Assembly: GCA_051453625.1 (NCBI GenBank)
Contig: JBOZIK010000001.1
Coordinates: 186,568,740-186,632,739 of the forward strand
Length of the DNA: 64,000 nucleotides
Source of the DNA: Welwitschia mirabilis
Taxonomy: Eukaryota > Gnetophyta > Gnetopsida > Welwitschiales
Direction: 5' to 3'
The notes beneath the pieces were generated by a model that was not told where the DNA came from, searched no databases, and was given only the letters and a program-made list of their open reading frames with translations. Position 1 is the stretch's first letter; each line of letters opens with the position of its first letter. Below are positions 12,170-25,529 of this stretch, one piece after another. The translations under genes and the position numbers were made by a program.

Positions 12170-12480
12170 GTTTTTAATGGCCTAATAAGATTTATGCCCA
12201 TCTTCTATGAAGATATAATAAGATTTACTATAAACTATTCTAAAGAATGATATTTCTCATAGTGTTTTGTATGTAGTTCTATATACCCATGGAATGTCAT
12301 TTAACTTATATGACCAATCCTTCCCAGTAGATTTTATCACTTTTTTAAAAATATGTTCTTAATCTTCTTACTAGTAACTTCAACTTATCCACTAGTTTTA
12401 AGTGAGATGGAGTGGTAACTTTATGAGGAACTCCATATTTTGTAAGTAGATTATTAATATTATATTATAAAATGTGACTT
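12170..12480 (-). pseudogene. Athila-like integrase core, C-terminal part
   Basis: Integrase joins the cDNA to the chromosome. The - strand reads LQNMEFLIKLPLHLT in one frame, then KVIKSTGKDWSYKLNDIPWV and YRTTYKTL. These correspond to the family's LLxKYGVxHxVxTPYHPQTSGQVE block and the following KDWSxKLDDALWAYRTAxKTP block. The catalytic Glu region is frameshifted. The earlier catalytic Asp residues could not be placed with certainty. Confidence 0.75.
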
Positions 12481-13099
12481 AAAATCACTAATTAATATTA
12501 TTAGACAACCAAATCTAGTTAAAATATATTCTCTAAACTTTCAATACCACTTTGACATCATTAAACTTACAAGAAAAGGCTTCAACCAATTTAGTAACTT
12601 AATTGATTCAAAATAGAATCTATTAATCTCCATTAAAATAAGGATATGAGCCTTGGAAGTAGATTCCCCAAATAGAGGTGTAAGAAAATTATGTGTTTTC
12701 TTATAAGGATTCTAAGATTTTGATAGTTTTAATAAGACTTGTAACAAAGATAAGAGTCTTTGAAAATAGAAGAATAAAAAAATAACACTAAAGAATTTTG
12801 TTGATAGTTTTATTAGTAGAATAATGGCCATCACAATTCTAAGAAAAACAAATTAAGAATGTCATTATTTTAAATTATGAAATATACCTTGAAATGATCT
12901 AATGATAAAGTATTTAAAAAGATAAGGATTATCATAAAAGATGTACTTTAGTTGGCTTAATAATTTTTTCCTATTATTAAGAATTCAATGAAAGAAGAGG
13001 AATTTAGAGTTAAAGTAATTAGTAATGTCATCAAACCAAGGAGTTTATGATATGGAGAAAAGGTATTCAATGAGAAAAGAATCATTGATGACAATTAAA

Positions 13100-14220
13100 T
13101 CATGTAAAATTTTCTAGGAGATTCATCAAAATGGTTACCTCCTACATTATTAAAACACTTTTTGTCTTTGATTTTGAAGTTAAATTTGAATAAGAATAAA
13201 ATCCATCTAATAAATCTAGGCTTGAAATCTATCTTAGAAAAGAGATTTTTAAAGATGAAATGATCAGTGTAAATGATTATTTTAAAACTAAGGAGGAATT
13301 ACCTAACCATTTTTAAAGTAAAAACCACTATAAGAAGATAATTTTTAGTGACCTTATAGTTGAGTTAGTAATCATTAGATCTTTTTCTTATGTAATAGAT
13401 CACTATTGATTTATTTTTGACTTTTTGTCCTCAGATAATACTACCTATGTAGTCATTAGCATCGAATTTAATCTTAAAGAACTACTTTCAATTAGGTAGC
13501 TAGATGATAGATGTTGTAGTAAGTTCTCCCTTAAGTTTATTAACATATTGCTAGCATCTGTGTATCCATTAAAATAAGGTAACTTACTAATAAGATCACA
13601 AATAGGTTTAAAGATTTACTAAATTTTTGAATGATCCTCTTATAGTATCTTACATAACCTAGAAAATATTGAATGTCTTTCAATTTCTATGGAAGAGGAA
13701 GATAAGTGATTAGTAAGATTTTGATAGATATAGTTAAATTTTTGAAGAAATAAGAAGTACTAATATAATATCCTTGTTAATCATGAAGTGAGGTTCCCCC
13801 AATTCAAGATAAGATGTTTTCAATGCATTTTATATGAACAAGTTTAATATTATAAAGGCAATAATTAAAAGATGTTCCATTAAAAAAAGATATTCATAAC
13901 AATTTTCATAGGAGATTTACGTAAGTTAAAAAAAAAACCAAGAATACCATGTCAAAACTTAACTTGATATAATCATTTCAAAGAAAGAAAAGAATTCATT
14001 TTTAACAAATATTTCATAAGGACAAGTAATAGTGATCTTATCTTAATATTTAGAAGACTTTCTATATAGCTATAACCTAGATATCCATCCAAGAAGTAAT
14101 TTAAAGGGTATCCCATATGTTTCTTAAGAATTTGATCAGATAATGGAAGAGGAAAATGATATTTTATAGTTACAACATTAAGTTTTATGTAGTTAGTACA
14201 CATTATTCACTTCAAAACAA
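13100..14220 (-). pseudogene. Athila-like reverse transcriptase and RNase H
   Basis: The reverse transcriptase N-terminus is the clearest part (14203-13973, - strand): CTNYIKLNVVTIKYHFPLPL, then a YFLDGYLGY-type motif that in this family is CFLDGYSGYxQI. RNase H and its connection follow on the - strand near 13450-13130: FKIKFDAND, then IIYTDHFIF and KPRFIRWILFLFKFNFKIKD. These match FEVMCDASD, VYTDHxALKYL and KPRLIRWxLLLQEFDLEI of Athila polyproteins. The region between them is shifted and full of stops. Inactive. Confidence 0.85.
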
Positions 14221-15169
14221 GCCTATTAGGAATGATTTCATGGTGTTTTTAGGTAGTAAAGTAGTTCTTAGTTTCCTAACTATAGTTTAAGTTGAACTAA
14301 CCAACTTGCTATTAGAGATTAGATAGATTATTCCATTGTTTAAAAGCTTAATAACTTTACTCTTGACTATTCCCTTCAACGTTGAATTGAGTTATCTATG
14401 GGATTTGATAAATAATTTGAAATTCTCATCAAAACATATGTGATGCATACAAATAGTTTGGTCAATTCGTTTGGTGTTTACAACTATCCAACCTAAGGAT
14501 TACTTATGGTTTTTAAGTAAATGTTATAAGATGTTTTTTAATAAAGGAATAATAATGAACTAATAATCATTAAAAACTTTAAATTATCATCTAAAAAGAC
14601 ATACTTAACATTACTGTGTAGTGGTTTCAACTCACCTAAATATTTAATATCTAAGTTAGGACGTGAATCATGCTCCATAGATTAAGACATATTGAAAACC
14701 TTTTGGATAATAAGAAATGACTTAATATAAAGAAACTGACTTTTCAACTTATCTGCATGCTTGAATCCATCATTATTTAAATTTTGTTTTATGGTATTAA
14801 AAACATTAAGTTAAAAAAATCATATATCCAAAATATATTTTCATAAAACATTCTTACAATTGGTTAAAGCATTTGAGGTTGTAAGAAAAGGTATTTCTAA
14901 GGTAATAGGAGTTATATAACTAGCTTTTCTTCTAATCTCAAAAATTACAAATTTCATGAATAACTATTACTTTAAATAGTAATATCCTTTAATACATCTA
15001 TATGTGACTCAAAGAATTATCAACCAATTGAAGTTCTTAATACCACATAAACCAAGATCCTTATAGACATAATATCATAAAATTTCAATACTAGATTTTA
15101 GATTTAATAAGGCTTATTTAATATATTAATCTCTAATGGTAATAATAATGGTTAAACATCCTAGGTCTT

Positions 15170-15410
15170 CATATTTTAAAGGTATTTAGTTTTGGATCAT
15201 GATACTTGTTTTTTGGATAAGAAAAGTCTTACTCTTAACATTCATTCTTCTTTTTACTATACAAAACACCTTAAGAAATTTAGCATAGAAAAGAATTTGA
15301 TTAATGGATTCTAAGAAGAAAATATTAATCTTTACTTCTTTGAAATATTTAAGGGCCTTTTGTTTCTTATTTACTATTAGGTCTTTATTATGTTGTTGAA
15401 GAAACATTAA
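15170..15410 (-). pseudogene. Athila-like pre-protease segment
   Basis: An open - strand frame (15407-15186) reads KALKYFKEVKINIFFLESIN, then FYAKFLKVFCIVKRRMNVK. This matches the conserved Athila/Tat block before the protease (F-L-E-x-F-K-K-L-x-I-N-I-P-F, then Q-M-P-x-Y-A-K-F-L-K-x-I-L-x-x-K-R-K). It is the least damaged part of the element. Confidence 0.75.
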
Positions 15411-15799
15411 TAGTTATTTGCATCAAGTAATTTATGATTATTATTTAATATTTTTTTCTTTATTCTCACTTTACGTACTAGATGACTCATCCTCTTATGT
15501 AGAATTTTTTCTAAGTTTGGTTAAATTTCTTTCCACTTCTAAGTTCTATGACCTTGGTTTTCTTAACTTGTGTATTTTTTATTATGTATTTCATCTTGAA
15601 ACTACTATGGTTAAGCTTTAGGATGTTGGAAGCTTTTCCTTCTCACATTAATTAAGTGAAGAAAGTACGAAAGTAGTGGTTTAACTAAACTATTACATGT
15701 TTTTCTTTAGTCTTTATAATGTGAAATGTGTTTGTTGATTAAAATATTATTAGTTATTTTTTATTTTAATCTAGTCTTTCATGAATCTCCAAATTAAGT

Positions 15800-16500
15800 A
15801 AACAAGAGTATCCATTGTTAGAAAATAAGGATTAGTTATGAAAGGATGATAATCAAGAATATCTATTTCAAGGTTGGCTTGTAGAACTTTGACCATGATT
15901 TTTCTATTTTCATGAGAAGTATGTATGGTTCTTTCATCTAGGATTGTAGGTATTAGAGTAAGGGTTATTGGCTCTATAATTTTATCATTGTTATTCTATA
16001 TTGTTTTACTTACTCATTTACTATGTCTTGAAACTTGAAAATGGAGGGACATTCTAAAATCTCATGGAAATCTAACTGATTATTAACTTTTAGAGTTTTT
16101 ATATATTCTAAAAATGATAATATAATTAATGACATGATATGATCTAGTTGGTTCATCAGGCTTCTCCTAGTTATTAAAAATATTAGAGATTATTTCCAAT
16201 AAATCCCATGCTTCATTGATCTTAAGGTTTAAAAGATGTCCACTATACATCATCTCTATAAGTTATTCATAATTTGAAAAAAGACCTTTGTAAAAAAAAA
16301 CTTTTAAGCCTAGCTTCTCAAAACCATATTGGAGATACTTGAGAGAAAAACATTTAAAATATTCTATAGTTTAAAAAGATGTATTATGATCCTTCTATTA
16401 AAAATTAATGTCTTTTTTCTTAAGGATATTTTTCTTATGGCTAAGAAATAACTTATTAATAAAACTTAATTGAAATCATCCCATGCAGTGATAGAAATAG
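15800..16500 (-). pseudogene. Athila-like gag remnant
   Basis: Near 16260-16160 the - strand carries MMYSGHLLNLKINEAWDLLE and then EKPDEPTRS. This resembles the gag segment of this lineage, in which a short Gly-rich stretch is followed by an EAWDLLE-type helix. The frame is interrupted by stops, and the N-terminal part lies in or beyond the N gap. Confidence 0.5.
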
Positions 16501-16534
16501 ATTTAATTATATACAAGCAAAACATAGATCTATT

Positions 16535-17169
16535 NNNNNNNNNNNNNNNNNNNNNNNNNNNNNNNNNNNNNNNNNNNNNNNNNNNNNNNNNNNNNNNNNN
16601 NNNNNNNNNNNNNNNNNNNNNNNNNNNNNNNNNNNNNNNNNNNNNNNNNNNNNNNNNNNNNNNNNNNNNNNNNNNNNNNNNNNNNNNNNNNNNNNNNNNN
16701 NNNNNNNNNNNNNNNNNNNNNNNNNNNNNNNNNNNNNNNNNNNNNNNNNNNNNNNNNNNNNNNNNNNNNNNNNNNNNNNNNNNNNNNNNNNNNNNNNNNN
16801 NNNNNNNNNNNNNNNNNNNNNNNNNNNNNNNNNNNNNNNNNNNNNNNNNNNNNNNNNNNNNNNNNNNNNNNNNNNNNNNNNNNNNNNNNNNNNNNNNNNN
16901 NNNNNNNNNNNNNNNNNNNNNNNNNNNNNNNNNNNNNNNNNNNNNNNNNNNNNNNNNNNNNNNNNNNNNNNNNNNNNNNNNNNNNNNNNNNNNNNNNNNN
17001 NNNNNNNNNNNNNNNNNNNNNNNNNNNNNNNNNNNNNNNNNNNNNNNNNNNNNNNNNNNNNNNNNNNNNNNNNNNNNNNNNNNNNNNNNNNNNNNNNNNN
17101 NNNNNNNNNNNNNNNNNNNNNNNNNNNNNNNNNNNNNNNNNNNNNNNNNNNNNNNNNNNNNNNNNNNNN
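16535..17169. other. assembly gap, 635 N
   Basis: Undetermined bases. Apparent long open frames across it on both strands are meaningless. Confidence 0.95.
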
Positions 17170-18920
17170 ATCTATTGTTAAGGGAAAATGGGATTAACAT
17201 CAACATAAGGGCATCTGAAGTATTTGGATTTTGAGGCGTTATGAAAGAACATACTCAAATTATTTCCAATGTAAATAAGAGTCTCCTAATTCCAAACCTT
17301 GAAAGTGTGTTAATACTTAAATAACTATATCTTAAAGTCTATTTTATGGACATTTATAAGTTAAATGATACAATATGGTATTCCAAGAAATTATGATTAA
17401 AGATAGTATTTTAGAGTTTTCCTAGGTTATTATGTGTTGAAATTACTTTTAAGACAGTTAAATAAATAATGTGATAGATACTATTAATTCATATTGTTTC
17501 TATCTCATGAATGACTTCTAGAATATATTATAACTTGTTTATTTTGGAATTCATGTCATGGTTAAAATGATTTTGATGTAATATCCTATGTAACCTCTAT
17601 TACCAAAACGTGCACTTTTTTAAACATTTGAGGTTTGTCAAAGTAAGAAACTAGCTCAATGATACTAGAGAAAAATTTTAAAATAAAATGAAGATCGAGA
17701 AATAGAAGAAATTTAATGGCATTTATGAGGAGAGGTGGAGACATTAGTTAAATGAGAAAAAGAACCTTAAAAAAACATGATAAATGGTACTCAGTAATGA
17801 AGAAACGATGAGATAATAAATATAAGTAAAAAAATGATAGGATGAAGGATATATGGGATTATAAAATAAACTTCCTAATGTAATGCAAATGCAGTAAGTG
17901 ATGGAAATGCAAATTTTACAAATTCTAAAAAGATGGAAATAATAATATAAGAATAAAAATATGATATAAAAAGGTAAATGCAATGCAATAGAAAATAAAC
18001 CTCTTATAAAACAAAATAATTTTTATATTTTTCCCTTGATATCTTTAAAATATATGAAATGGAAAGATGGAGGGGATGATGTTGTGTGTTTAGTGGTAAC
18101 AAGTAAAAAAAGTAAGAAGAAAAGGAGCAAAAAGATCTTCTCTTAGGAAATCCTACAAAAACTTATTAGCCATCCATGAAAATTTTGATATGGTAGTTTA
18201 ATGAAAATGAAGTAAAAAGAAATTATAATTAAAAAAAGAAATAAATGCTAGAAGTAAAAAGAAAAAAGGGGCTAAAAAGGGACTAGTTAAAAAAAATTAT
18301 ACAAATGAATTGCTAAAATAGAAATTGAAAGAATATAAAATGGTAGTAGAAGATGGCAAGTTTAATTAAAAGTAAATTTAAAAACGTAAATTATAGAAAT
18401 GTAAATAAGAAAAAAGAAAAATAAAACTAGAAATGAACTAGTATAAAATTATAAAGAAAAAAGAACTAGTTTGAGTTTCACTGAAAGATAACTAGTACAA
18501 TACACTATAAAAAGAAAATACAGAAAATTATTAGAAAATAAATAGTATAATGAAAAATAAAGGAAAAATAGAATACAAAAAAAGAACAAAAATAAAATGT
18601 TTATATATGTGTTCACTACAAATTATTATTATTCATTGTGGTAAAATGTGAATGTCAGATACAATAGTAAATACCTAGTATATTCTTTCATAGGGATATT
18701 TTTAGTAAGCTTAATGAAAGCTACGTAATAAATACTCTTGCAATGAGAATTAAAATAAAATATAAAATTAAGTTTTGAGAATTTTGGTGAACTTTGCATG
18801 GTGACATAAGAAAACAAAAATGATCCAAAGGTCTAGTTAGTATTCTCCAATAGCACTCCTTTACTCAAAATATATCTTATAATCTTCATAAAACATAACT
18901 TCAATGTATTCTCACTTAAT
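17170..18920. other. unassigned AT-rich, A-biased DNA
   Basis: The + strand is strongly purine-biased from about 17700 to 18600. An AATGCAA word recurs (17880-17990) and recurs again near 30410-30450. This may be LTR or leader sequence of a gypsy element, but no LTR ends were found. Confidence 0.35.
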
Positions 18921-19012
18921 GATTACTAGTATCATGTTAATGTGCACTAGTAATGAAAGAACTAAAGATTACTAGTACCATATTAATACACACTAGTAAT
19001 AAAAGAACTAAA
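18921..19012. repeat. two-unit tandem repeat, 46 bp
   Basis: Units 18921-18966 and 18967-19012 both begin GATTACTAGTA and end AAGAACTAAA. Each has CACTAGTAAT inside, so each unit carries an imperfect palindrome (ATTACTAGT ... ACTAGTAAT). They differ at seven or so sites, mostly C/T or A/G. Confidence 0.75.
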
Positions 19013-22000
19013 AACTTATTAAAAGCCAAAAAAGTACATTACATCAAAGAAGGAATATGAATCTAAAAAGACTTCTCAAACTAGCTTTGGAATAAGTTTA
19101 CTCCCAAGGGAGATGCTTAGAAAACTATGATATCCTAATGTTCTAAGTATTCCCATCATATTTTTTCAATAAAAGAGATTTTACAAAAATAGTTAAAGGC
19201 CCTTTTATAGATGAGGGAAGGCTTGAATAGCTTTGTGATGATGTGGTTGATGGTAGTTACAAAAGAGGATTTACACTTTTAGGGGATTACATTAGGAGGA
19301 GGTTATAAAACTTTAACATATAACCTTAATAGATGATTTTTTATCTTCTAATGCAACAAAGATAATAAGATGTCCTTTGACTAATGATGTAGCTACTAAC
19401 AGATTTCATGTCATGTGTCTTCCATGTAATTATCTTTATTACTATCACATTTCATTATGATATGTTACTTATGGTTTTACCATGTATCATCGAAGTTAAA
19501 TATTGATTCTAATTTGTTATTTAACTTAGCTTTTAAGTGAAATATGATGAACTTTCCCAAAGGATACAAGAAGATAAGAATGATATGATTCTATCATTAA
19601 ATAACGATAGTGATAGTGACCTAAATAATAACACTTCTACTAGAGTTCTTTCAGTTTGTAAAGTATTGTTTAGAAAGTAGTAGTAAATGTAAAAATATTA
19701 TGAAAAAGTTTATAAGTTCATAAAACATGATAAAAAGGGCAAAAGAGATTATTTTATAATAAAATAACTAATTTAATGTCTTTACCTATGTAAAATTAAT
19801 CAAATATATTTCCTAGAAATGTCAAATTTTCAATGTATACAACATGCTTTACTATAGCTACTTTATTATTATCTCTAACAATAACACTAAAAACATTTTT
19901 TAAATAAGTTTTTACTATGATTTGTATCTGTGTAAATATTATGAGTTTAAAATATCATCCTAGGATACAAACCTTGATGAACAAAAATCTAATTTTTACT
20001 AATAAATAAGTAGGACTTTTGTTTATAGTATAGTCCCACTATCATTCTTTTAAGAGATAAATATGATAATAGAATAGTAAAGACATGCAGAGAACTAGTT
20101 TTCATAACTATCATAGAATGATTTCATATTAAAAAGTTATATCATATTATTAACAAGTAAATAGAATTACAATAAGGCATAACCGTAAGAAATAGCATAA
20201 ACACAATAGTAATAGAATGATTTTTAATGACAAAATCATTGCTCTATAATAATATTGAATAAGATCTAGCAAGAATTATTTTAAGCTTAAGAATGATAAC
20301 ATGATTACATTTAGCATATAAGTATTAGTGGATAATCTCAGTTACATTAGCTCTCTATCTTACTTTAGAAGCATGAAAACCAAGATTTTACTTTTAAAGA
20401 TCATCAAATAATAGAAAATTATAAACTGAGACTAACACAAAGAGAATCACTTAAAAATCCATAAAAATATAAACATAATCCAATCTAAACTAAGAATTAC
20501 ATGTATGAATAACCTTATGTACTTAAAATTAGTAACACAACCTACATGTAATTCATCAATTTATTGCATAAATAGAGCAAAAACTACATCAAAGGAAATT
20601 TAAAAGAAATCATGAAATGTTATGATAGCCTTAAAGACTACCTCATTCTTAAATGGAAATCTTAGAAGAAAGACATATTATATGCTAAAATCAATAACAT
20701 AATAAATTTTTTGATCAATAATAACAAAAAAATTGAGTCTAAGACATTCTTTTATACATTAAAAACTAGGGTTAGGGTTTTGTAAATTTGAAAAAAAATT
20801 ATCTTCCTTATATTAATTCAGTAATAGGGTTAATTAAAAATGATCTCAAAACATAAGAATTAGGTTTAAAATCTTAATATAATTGAGACCACTGTTAGGT
20901 TGCATTAGTATTATTGGTATTCTAGGAGATAGCTCTTCATCTTCTAGAAAGTGATTTTTTATCCTATTAAAAACCTTTAAAATTATAGTGTAAATGCCAA
21001 ATATCATTAAATTATGATTTTAATATTATTATTTTAAATAAATGTATAAAACCATAAAAATAAAAACTTGATCATGATAAATTATAGCTATCTAAGATAA
21101 ATGTTACTTTTTGCATTTTAAGAATACTCAAAGGAAAAGAATGAAATACTATGAGAAAAGAAAAGAATAATTTTTAGTAAATAAGTTGGATATTAGATGT
21201 ATAAGTTCCCACATGAAAATGAAGCGAAGGGTAAGCTAATCTAATTAATGTATTTAAGAGAAGTAAAATATCTAAAAGTAATAAATAATAATTCTAATTC
21301 AAAGTACATGTGAAATCCTAGTAATTAAAAGTTAACTTATGATAAGAATCATGAATACTATCAATGCTGTTAAATAAATATAATAAAATCATTTTTTTAG
21401 GATACACTATGAGCTAGGAGGAACTACCCCTTGATGTCTATTGCAATTCATCCCCTTTACATGTAAAGAAACTTTAACATATTATTATCATATAGTTAAT
21501 CCTAATGTTCATTCTGTTATATGGACTACAAAGGTATTTTAAAACTTAGAAGATTTAAATGAATGTTTTACTTGTAGATCTCAGTTAAGAAAAAAGTTTT
21601 AAAAATATTTAAAAAGTGAATATAATAGAGGAAATATATCCTTTTAGGAATTAAGAATGACTATTATCAAGGCACTCTATCAAGTAAATCCTATACGAGT
21701 ACAAGATATTAGAGTAAGTACAACTTTAATTCATAGATAGGAAATACATTATTTACTATATATGTTAAAGGTAATGGAAGTATAAGTATTAGAAATGTTA
21801 CAACTTCTAATAGAATATAAGAAACTCTAAGATAATATAAACAATATCATAGAGTAATAAATTGCTAAAGAAATAAATCTAAGGACAAATGTAAAAGAAG
21901 ACTTAAAATTAACCATTATGTAATTAATAATCTTAATTCAATCAATGATGAAATAATAAATCAAATTCTATTATAAATTAAAGTTAAATTACTAATAATG

Positions 22001-25000
22001 CAATAATATAGAGAATAAAAAATTATAGATCAAGTTTTAAGGCCTGATGATAAAGGTACCTTAAGAATTAATGATTCACTCATAAATAAGGAGGGATGAG
22101 AGAGACGTATATGCTCATGATGAGATAAACCCTCATCATAGCCATAAAAATTCTAGATCTAGAATGGTAGAGCTATAATGGATAAATAAAGAGTCATACA
22201 CTAGTGGTGGTAAAATTCAAATTGGATAATGAATTGATTATGAGATAAATGCCCCCTAAACCTTGAAGTAGGTTGTACTCTCATATCTCTCCATAAGACA
22301 GTAGATATATCTTAGTTCTTCTAATAAATAGATAAGTAATAATGGTTTTCCTTAGATGATAGGAAATGAGTATGTAAACCTTAGATTTTTTTTTTTTTAA
22401 TTAGGTTGTCACTAGGCTATAATGTTAATTAGTTAAATTATTCTCTCCTTAATCTTTCATATTTTGCAAGATCTATTTAGCCATAGCATATTATTACTAT
22501 TAGTAGTTTTAAGGATAGCACTACTCCTTTTTATTAGGTTATCTCCACCAAATTATAGATAGCATAAAAAAATATTAATAAAACACAAAAATTATTGCTT
22601 CTTAGTCATTCTAGATAGAAATTTTTAAAATTTAAAGATAAAATATGATTAACAATGGTTTTGCTATAAATGTAGTATTTGTATCCTTGAAAATATATTT
22701 AGTTCAATAAAGTTTAGGAAGCACAATCCTCAACTATTCATTTGCTACTTTCTTAGAAAATTTTGAATAGTAAGATATCTTAAAGGCTATTTCAATAATT
22801 CAAAATTTTTTCATACCTTTTTCACATCATGAACACTAATATATTTGATAGTGATGAACTAAGGCACTTAAGACATGAATTTCTAATCTTATGTGGTGAT
22901 CCTTATTTCATTTAAGATGTCTTCTTTGAATACATCCTAGATAGCTATCACATGATCCTAAATATATTTCCCTTATCTTTTGTTAAGATGAATCATGCTT
23001 AGTTCTTATTTTAGAATTCACATCATAGCCTTAAAGGATTTTATCTATGATGATGGAATTAGTAATTAAAAGTTAGAATGACAACACTAGGTAACAAAAG
23101 GCATGATAGATTCCTAACAAAGCTTCCCTCTTATATTTTCCATTAGCTAACCATAATCAATTAAATTTTCACTTATTACACTTGTAATTTCTAATGAAGC
23201 AATGTTTCAAACTTCATTTACATATGAGATAAGAATTTTATATTAATAAATTATTCTTTATTGTGTTAAGTGTTATTCAAAAGGATAGTCAAGTGGAACA
23301 TCAATGCAAATTTGATATTTATAGAAGAATTACTTAATGTACAAAAGGTCTCCCTTATCAAAAAATATGTGAGTGAGTAAATGTATAGGAGTAGCACCTT
23401 AGTTTCTATTTCAAATTCTAAATTTTAACTTCCAATTCAAACTATGATTTAGTCTTTCTTTTAATAACTTCAATCTAGAAAGTTTATTTTACATGATACA
23501 AGGAAAAAAAAACCTAATAAGCCTTGCAAATTTTAGTGTTAAAGGTGTAAAAAATATTTTATAATATAAGCAAAAACATATAAATTAAATTTTAGGACTT
23601 GTATAATTAAGAACTTTTAAAATAAGAGTAAGTATCATTGGAATTATCACAAATGTAAATTTATAAATAAAATATTTCATAATCTTATTTTTTTATAAAC
23701 TCATTAAAACAATATAGCTCCTCCTATTTTTATAACAAAGAAGGAATAATATTTTTAATTTTTACATTATTTTCATATAATAATAAAAAAAATTTAAGGC
23801 CTTTAATATTTTTAGACTAAGAAAAGATCTTATATCTATAATATAAAAAGAATTAGAATAATCTTAATAAGATAATAAAAATTTCAATTCAAGATTTACT
23901 AGAAAGGGTAAATAAAATAAATATTCATTTAATATCATTATAGTATTAATGCCATAGTTAACTTTTCATCATGATATAAAGTGCTTAACAATGAAACCTT
24001 TTGTAATTAGTCATATATAAATCTCTCCAAGTCACCCTCTTTATCTTTCTCAATTATAATGTGGTCTTATATAAGTAATCAATTATAAATGAGTTATTTC
24101 TAAATGCATAGACATGTTCATTTATCCTATTATCAATTATAAATAAGATAACATCAACTCTATTAACCTCTTGTAGTCTTTTCATAGCATTTACAGCCTT
24201 TAGATGGGGAATTGCAATGTTGCAAATTCCTAAATTAAGATTGGCCTTATATTTAATAATGAACATTAGAAATTAAAAGGATAAGAAAATAATAATATGC
24301 TAATTAGGTAAAATTAAAGCATTCTTTATTAAAATAGTACTAATATGGTCTCTATCCCTTTCTCTAGCCCTAGATTAGTGGTTAGAGGTAAAGATGTAGA
24401 CTATGATCTTAGTCCATCCTCTTAGGCCTCTTGTAAATTAGCTAAGATTGTCATCATTTTTATCCACCTAGTTTATCCATCACCATCTAAATAAACAAGA
24501 CAAAGGTACAAATGTTATATATCCAAGGATTATATCCTTCCACTAGAACAAGAGTTATCATTATGGTTTTACTATATTTAATAATAATCACTTAATGAAA
24601 AGTGATTTTAGAACATTATATTCTTCTTCATTTAATTTAATTACTTGTTCTCAAGTAAAGATCCTTTACTAGATGGATCACTTACATATGCATCTATTGG
24701 TTATTTATGTTTAGCATCCATTACTATTTCTAAGAAAATTCATGGATATGAAATTTAATTAAGAGTAAATAGAAGAAAATAGATAATATATAATTTTCCA
24801 ATATTTCAATTTAATAAAAGGGAAAAGATCTATTTCATGGACTCTCTATTCTTCTATGTATTTTGATCTTAATGATTTTATTTAATTAGTACCTTTGTTA
24901 TGGTATTTTGACATTTTCTAGTCTAGATGTCTAGGGATTCTTTAGGTTAAATGCTAAAAGAAATATTTATTTGTAATAAAATGTATTTCCTATCAATAAT
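19013..25000. other. unassigned AT-rich DNA, about 6 kb
   Basis: I found no reliable domain. Near 22040-22260 a DDKGTLRINDSLINKEG-like reading slightly resembles the start of a gypsy integrase zinc-binding region, but the following H2C2 residues are not seen. Near 24380-24520 there is nothing conclusive. The stretch is probably older repeats. Confidence 0.4.
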
Positions 25001-25009
25001 ATAATATAG

Positions 25010-25290
25010 AACTACATCCTCATGGTATGATTTTAGTAAATTAACATAAAACATTAAATGAATCTAAGGTAAGTTTGATGGTAACTCAAGTTTGTAAACT
25101 AAGACTCTAATTTGTTTTGCAATCTTGAGTGGATCATAGTATGGAGGAAGTAATCCTTACTATGCTTTATAAACTTGAAGGATCTTCTTTATAGTTTAAC
25201 TTATTATAGGACCTAATATCATTCTTGAAAACTTTCACTAGTTTATTTTTGTTATAGAATTTCATGTATCTAACTTAAGCTACTTATATC
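25010..25290 (-). pseudogene. Ty3-gypsy integrase C-terminal end
   Basis: The - strand reads LYPLKIAKQI, then RVLVYKLELPSNLP, a stop, IHLMFYVNLLKSYHEDV. This is the end of plant gypsy/chromovirus integrases (FGPYxVLxRIGxVAYKLELPxxxxIHPVFHVSxLKxY). It is an isolated piece: no reverse transcriptase of the same element was recognised beyond it. Confidence 0.75.
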
Positions 25291-25529
25291 TTCCTATTGA
25301 TCCTACTTATAATTTCTTCTGTATATTTTACTTTGGAGTTTTATTGAAAAACCTATGTTTGATGATTTTACTTGTCAAATATTTTATTTCATAATGTAGA
25401 GAGGTCATTATAGGAATATCACACTTTGATAGGTACTAGATCATGATGAATCTTTATAGAAAACATCTCATGAAAAGTATTATAGGATAAATATCAAATC
25501 CACTATTTGAAGATTTTGAAGATCTTTAG

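Larger units (their letters stand above)
11600..16534 (-). mobile_element. Athila-like Ty3-gypsy retrotransposon, decayed
   Basis: Read on the - strand, the order is gag (about 16500-15800), protease region (15410-15170), reverse transcriptase and RNase H (14220-13100) and integrase (12480-12170). The wording of each domain is that of the Athila/Tat branch of plant Ty3-gypsy elements. All domains carry stops and shifts. The gag end runs into a 635-N gap, so the 5' LTR is not identified. No matching LTR pair could be fixed, so the outer limits are estimates. Confidence 0.85.

Noticed and set aside
16466-17234. Apparent long open frames on both strands.
   Set aside because: They consist almost entirely of undetermined bases. 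The same applies to frames across the gaps near 32.3, 38.8 and 39.3 kb.
17744-17983. A hydrophobic 79-codon frame on the - strand that might be a membrane protein.
   Set aside because: The Phe/Tyr/Ile richness follows from purine-biased AT-rich DNA. There is no homology and no regulatory context.
20767-20781. AGGGTTAGGGTTTTG resembles the plant telomere repeat.
   Set aside because: It is under two repeat units, with no array. It is at most a chance or promoter-type telo-box.
22040-22260. A possible start of a gypsy integrase on the + strand (DDKGTLRINDSL).
   Set aside because: The zinc-binding His and Cys residues and the integrase core do not follow in any frame, so it is too weak to list as a feature.
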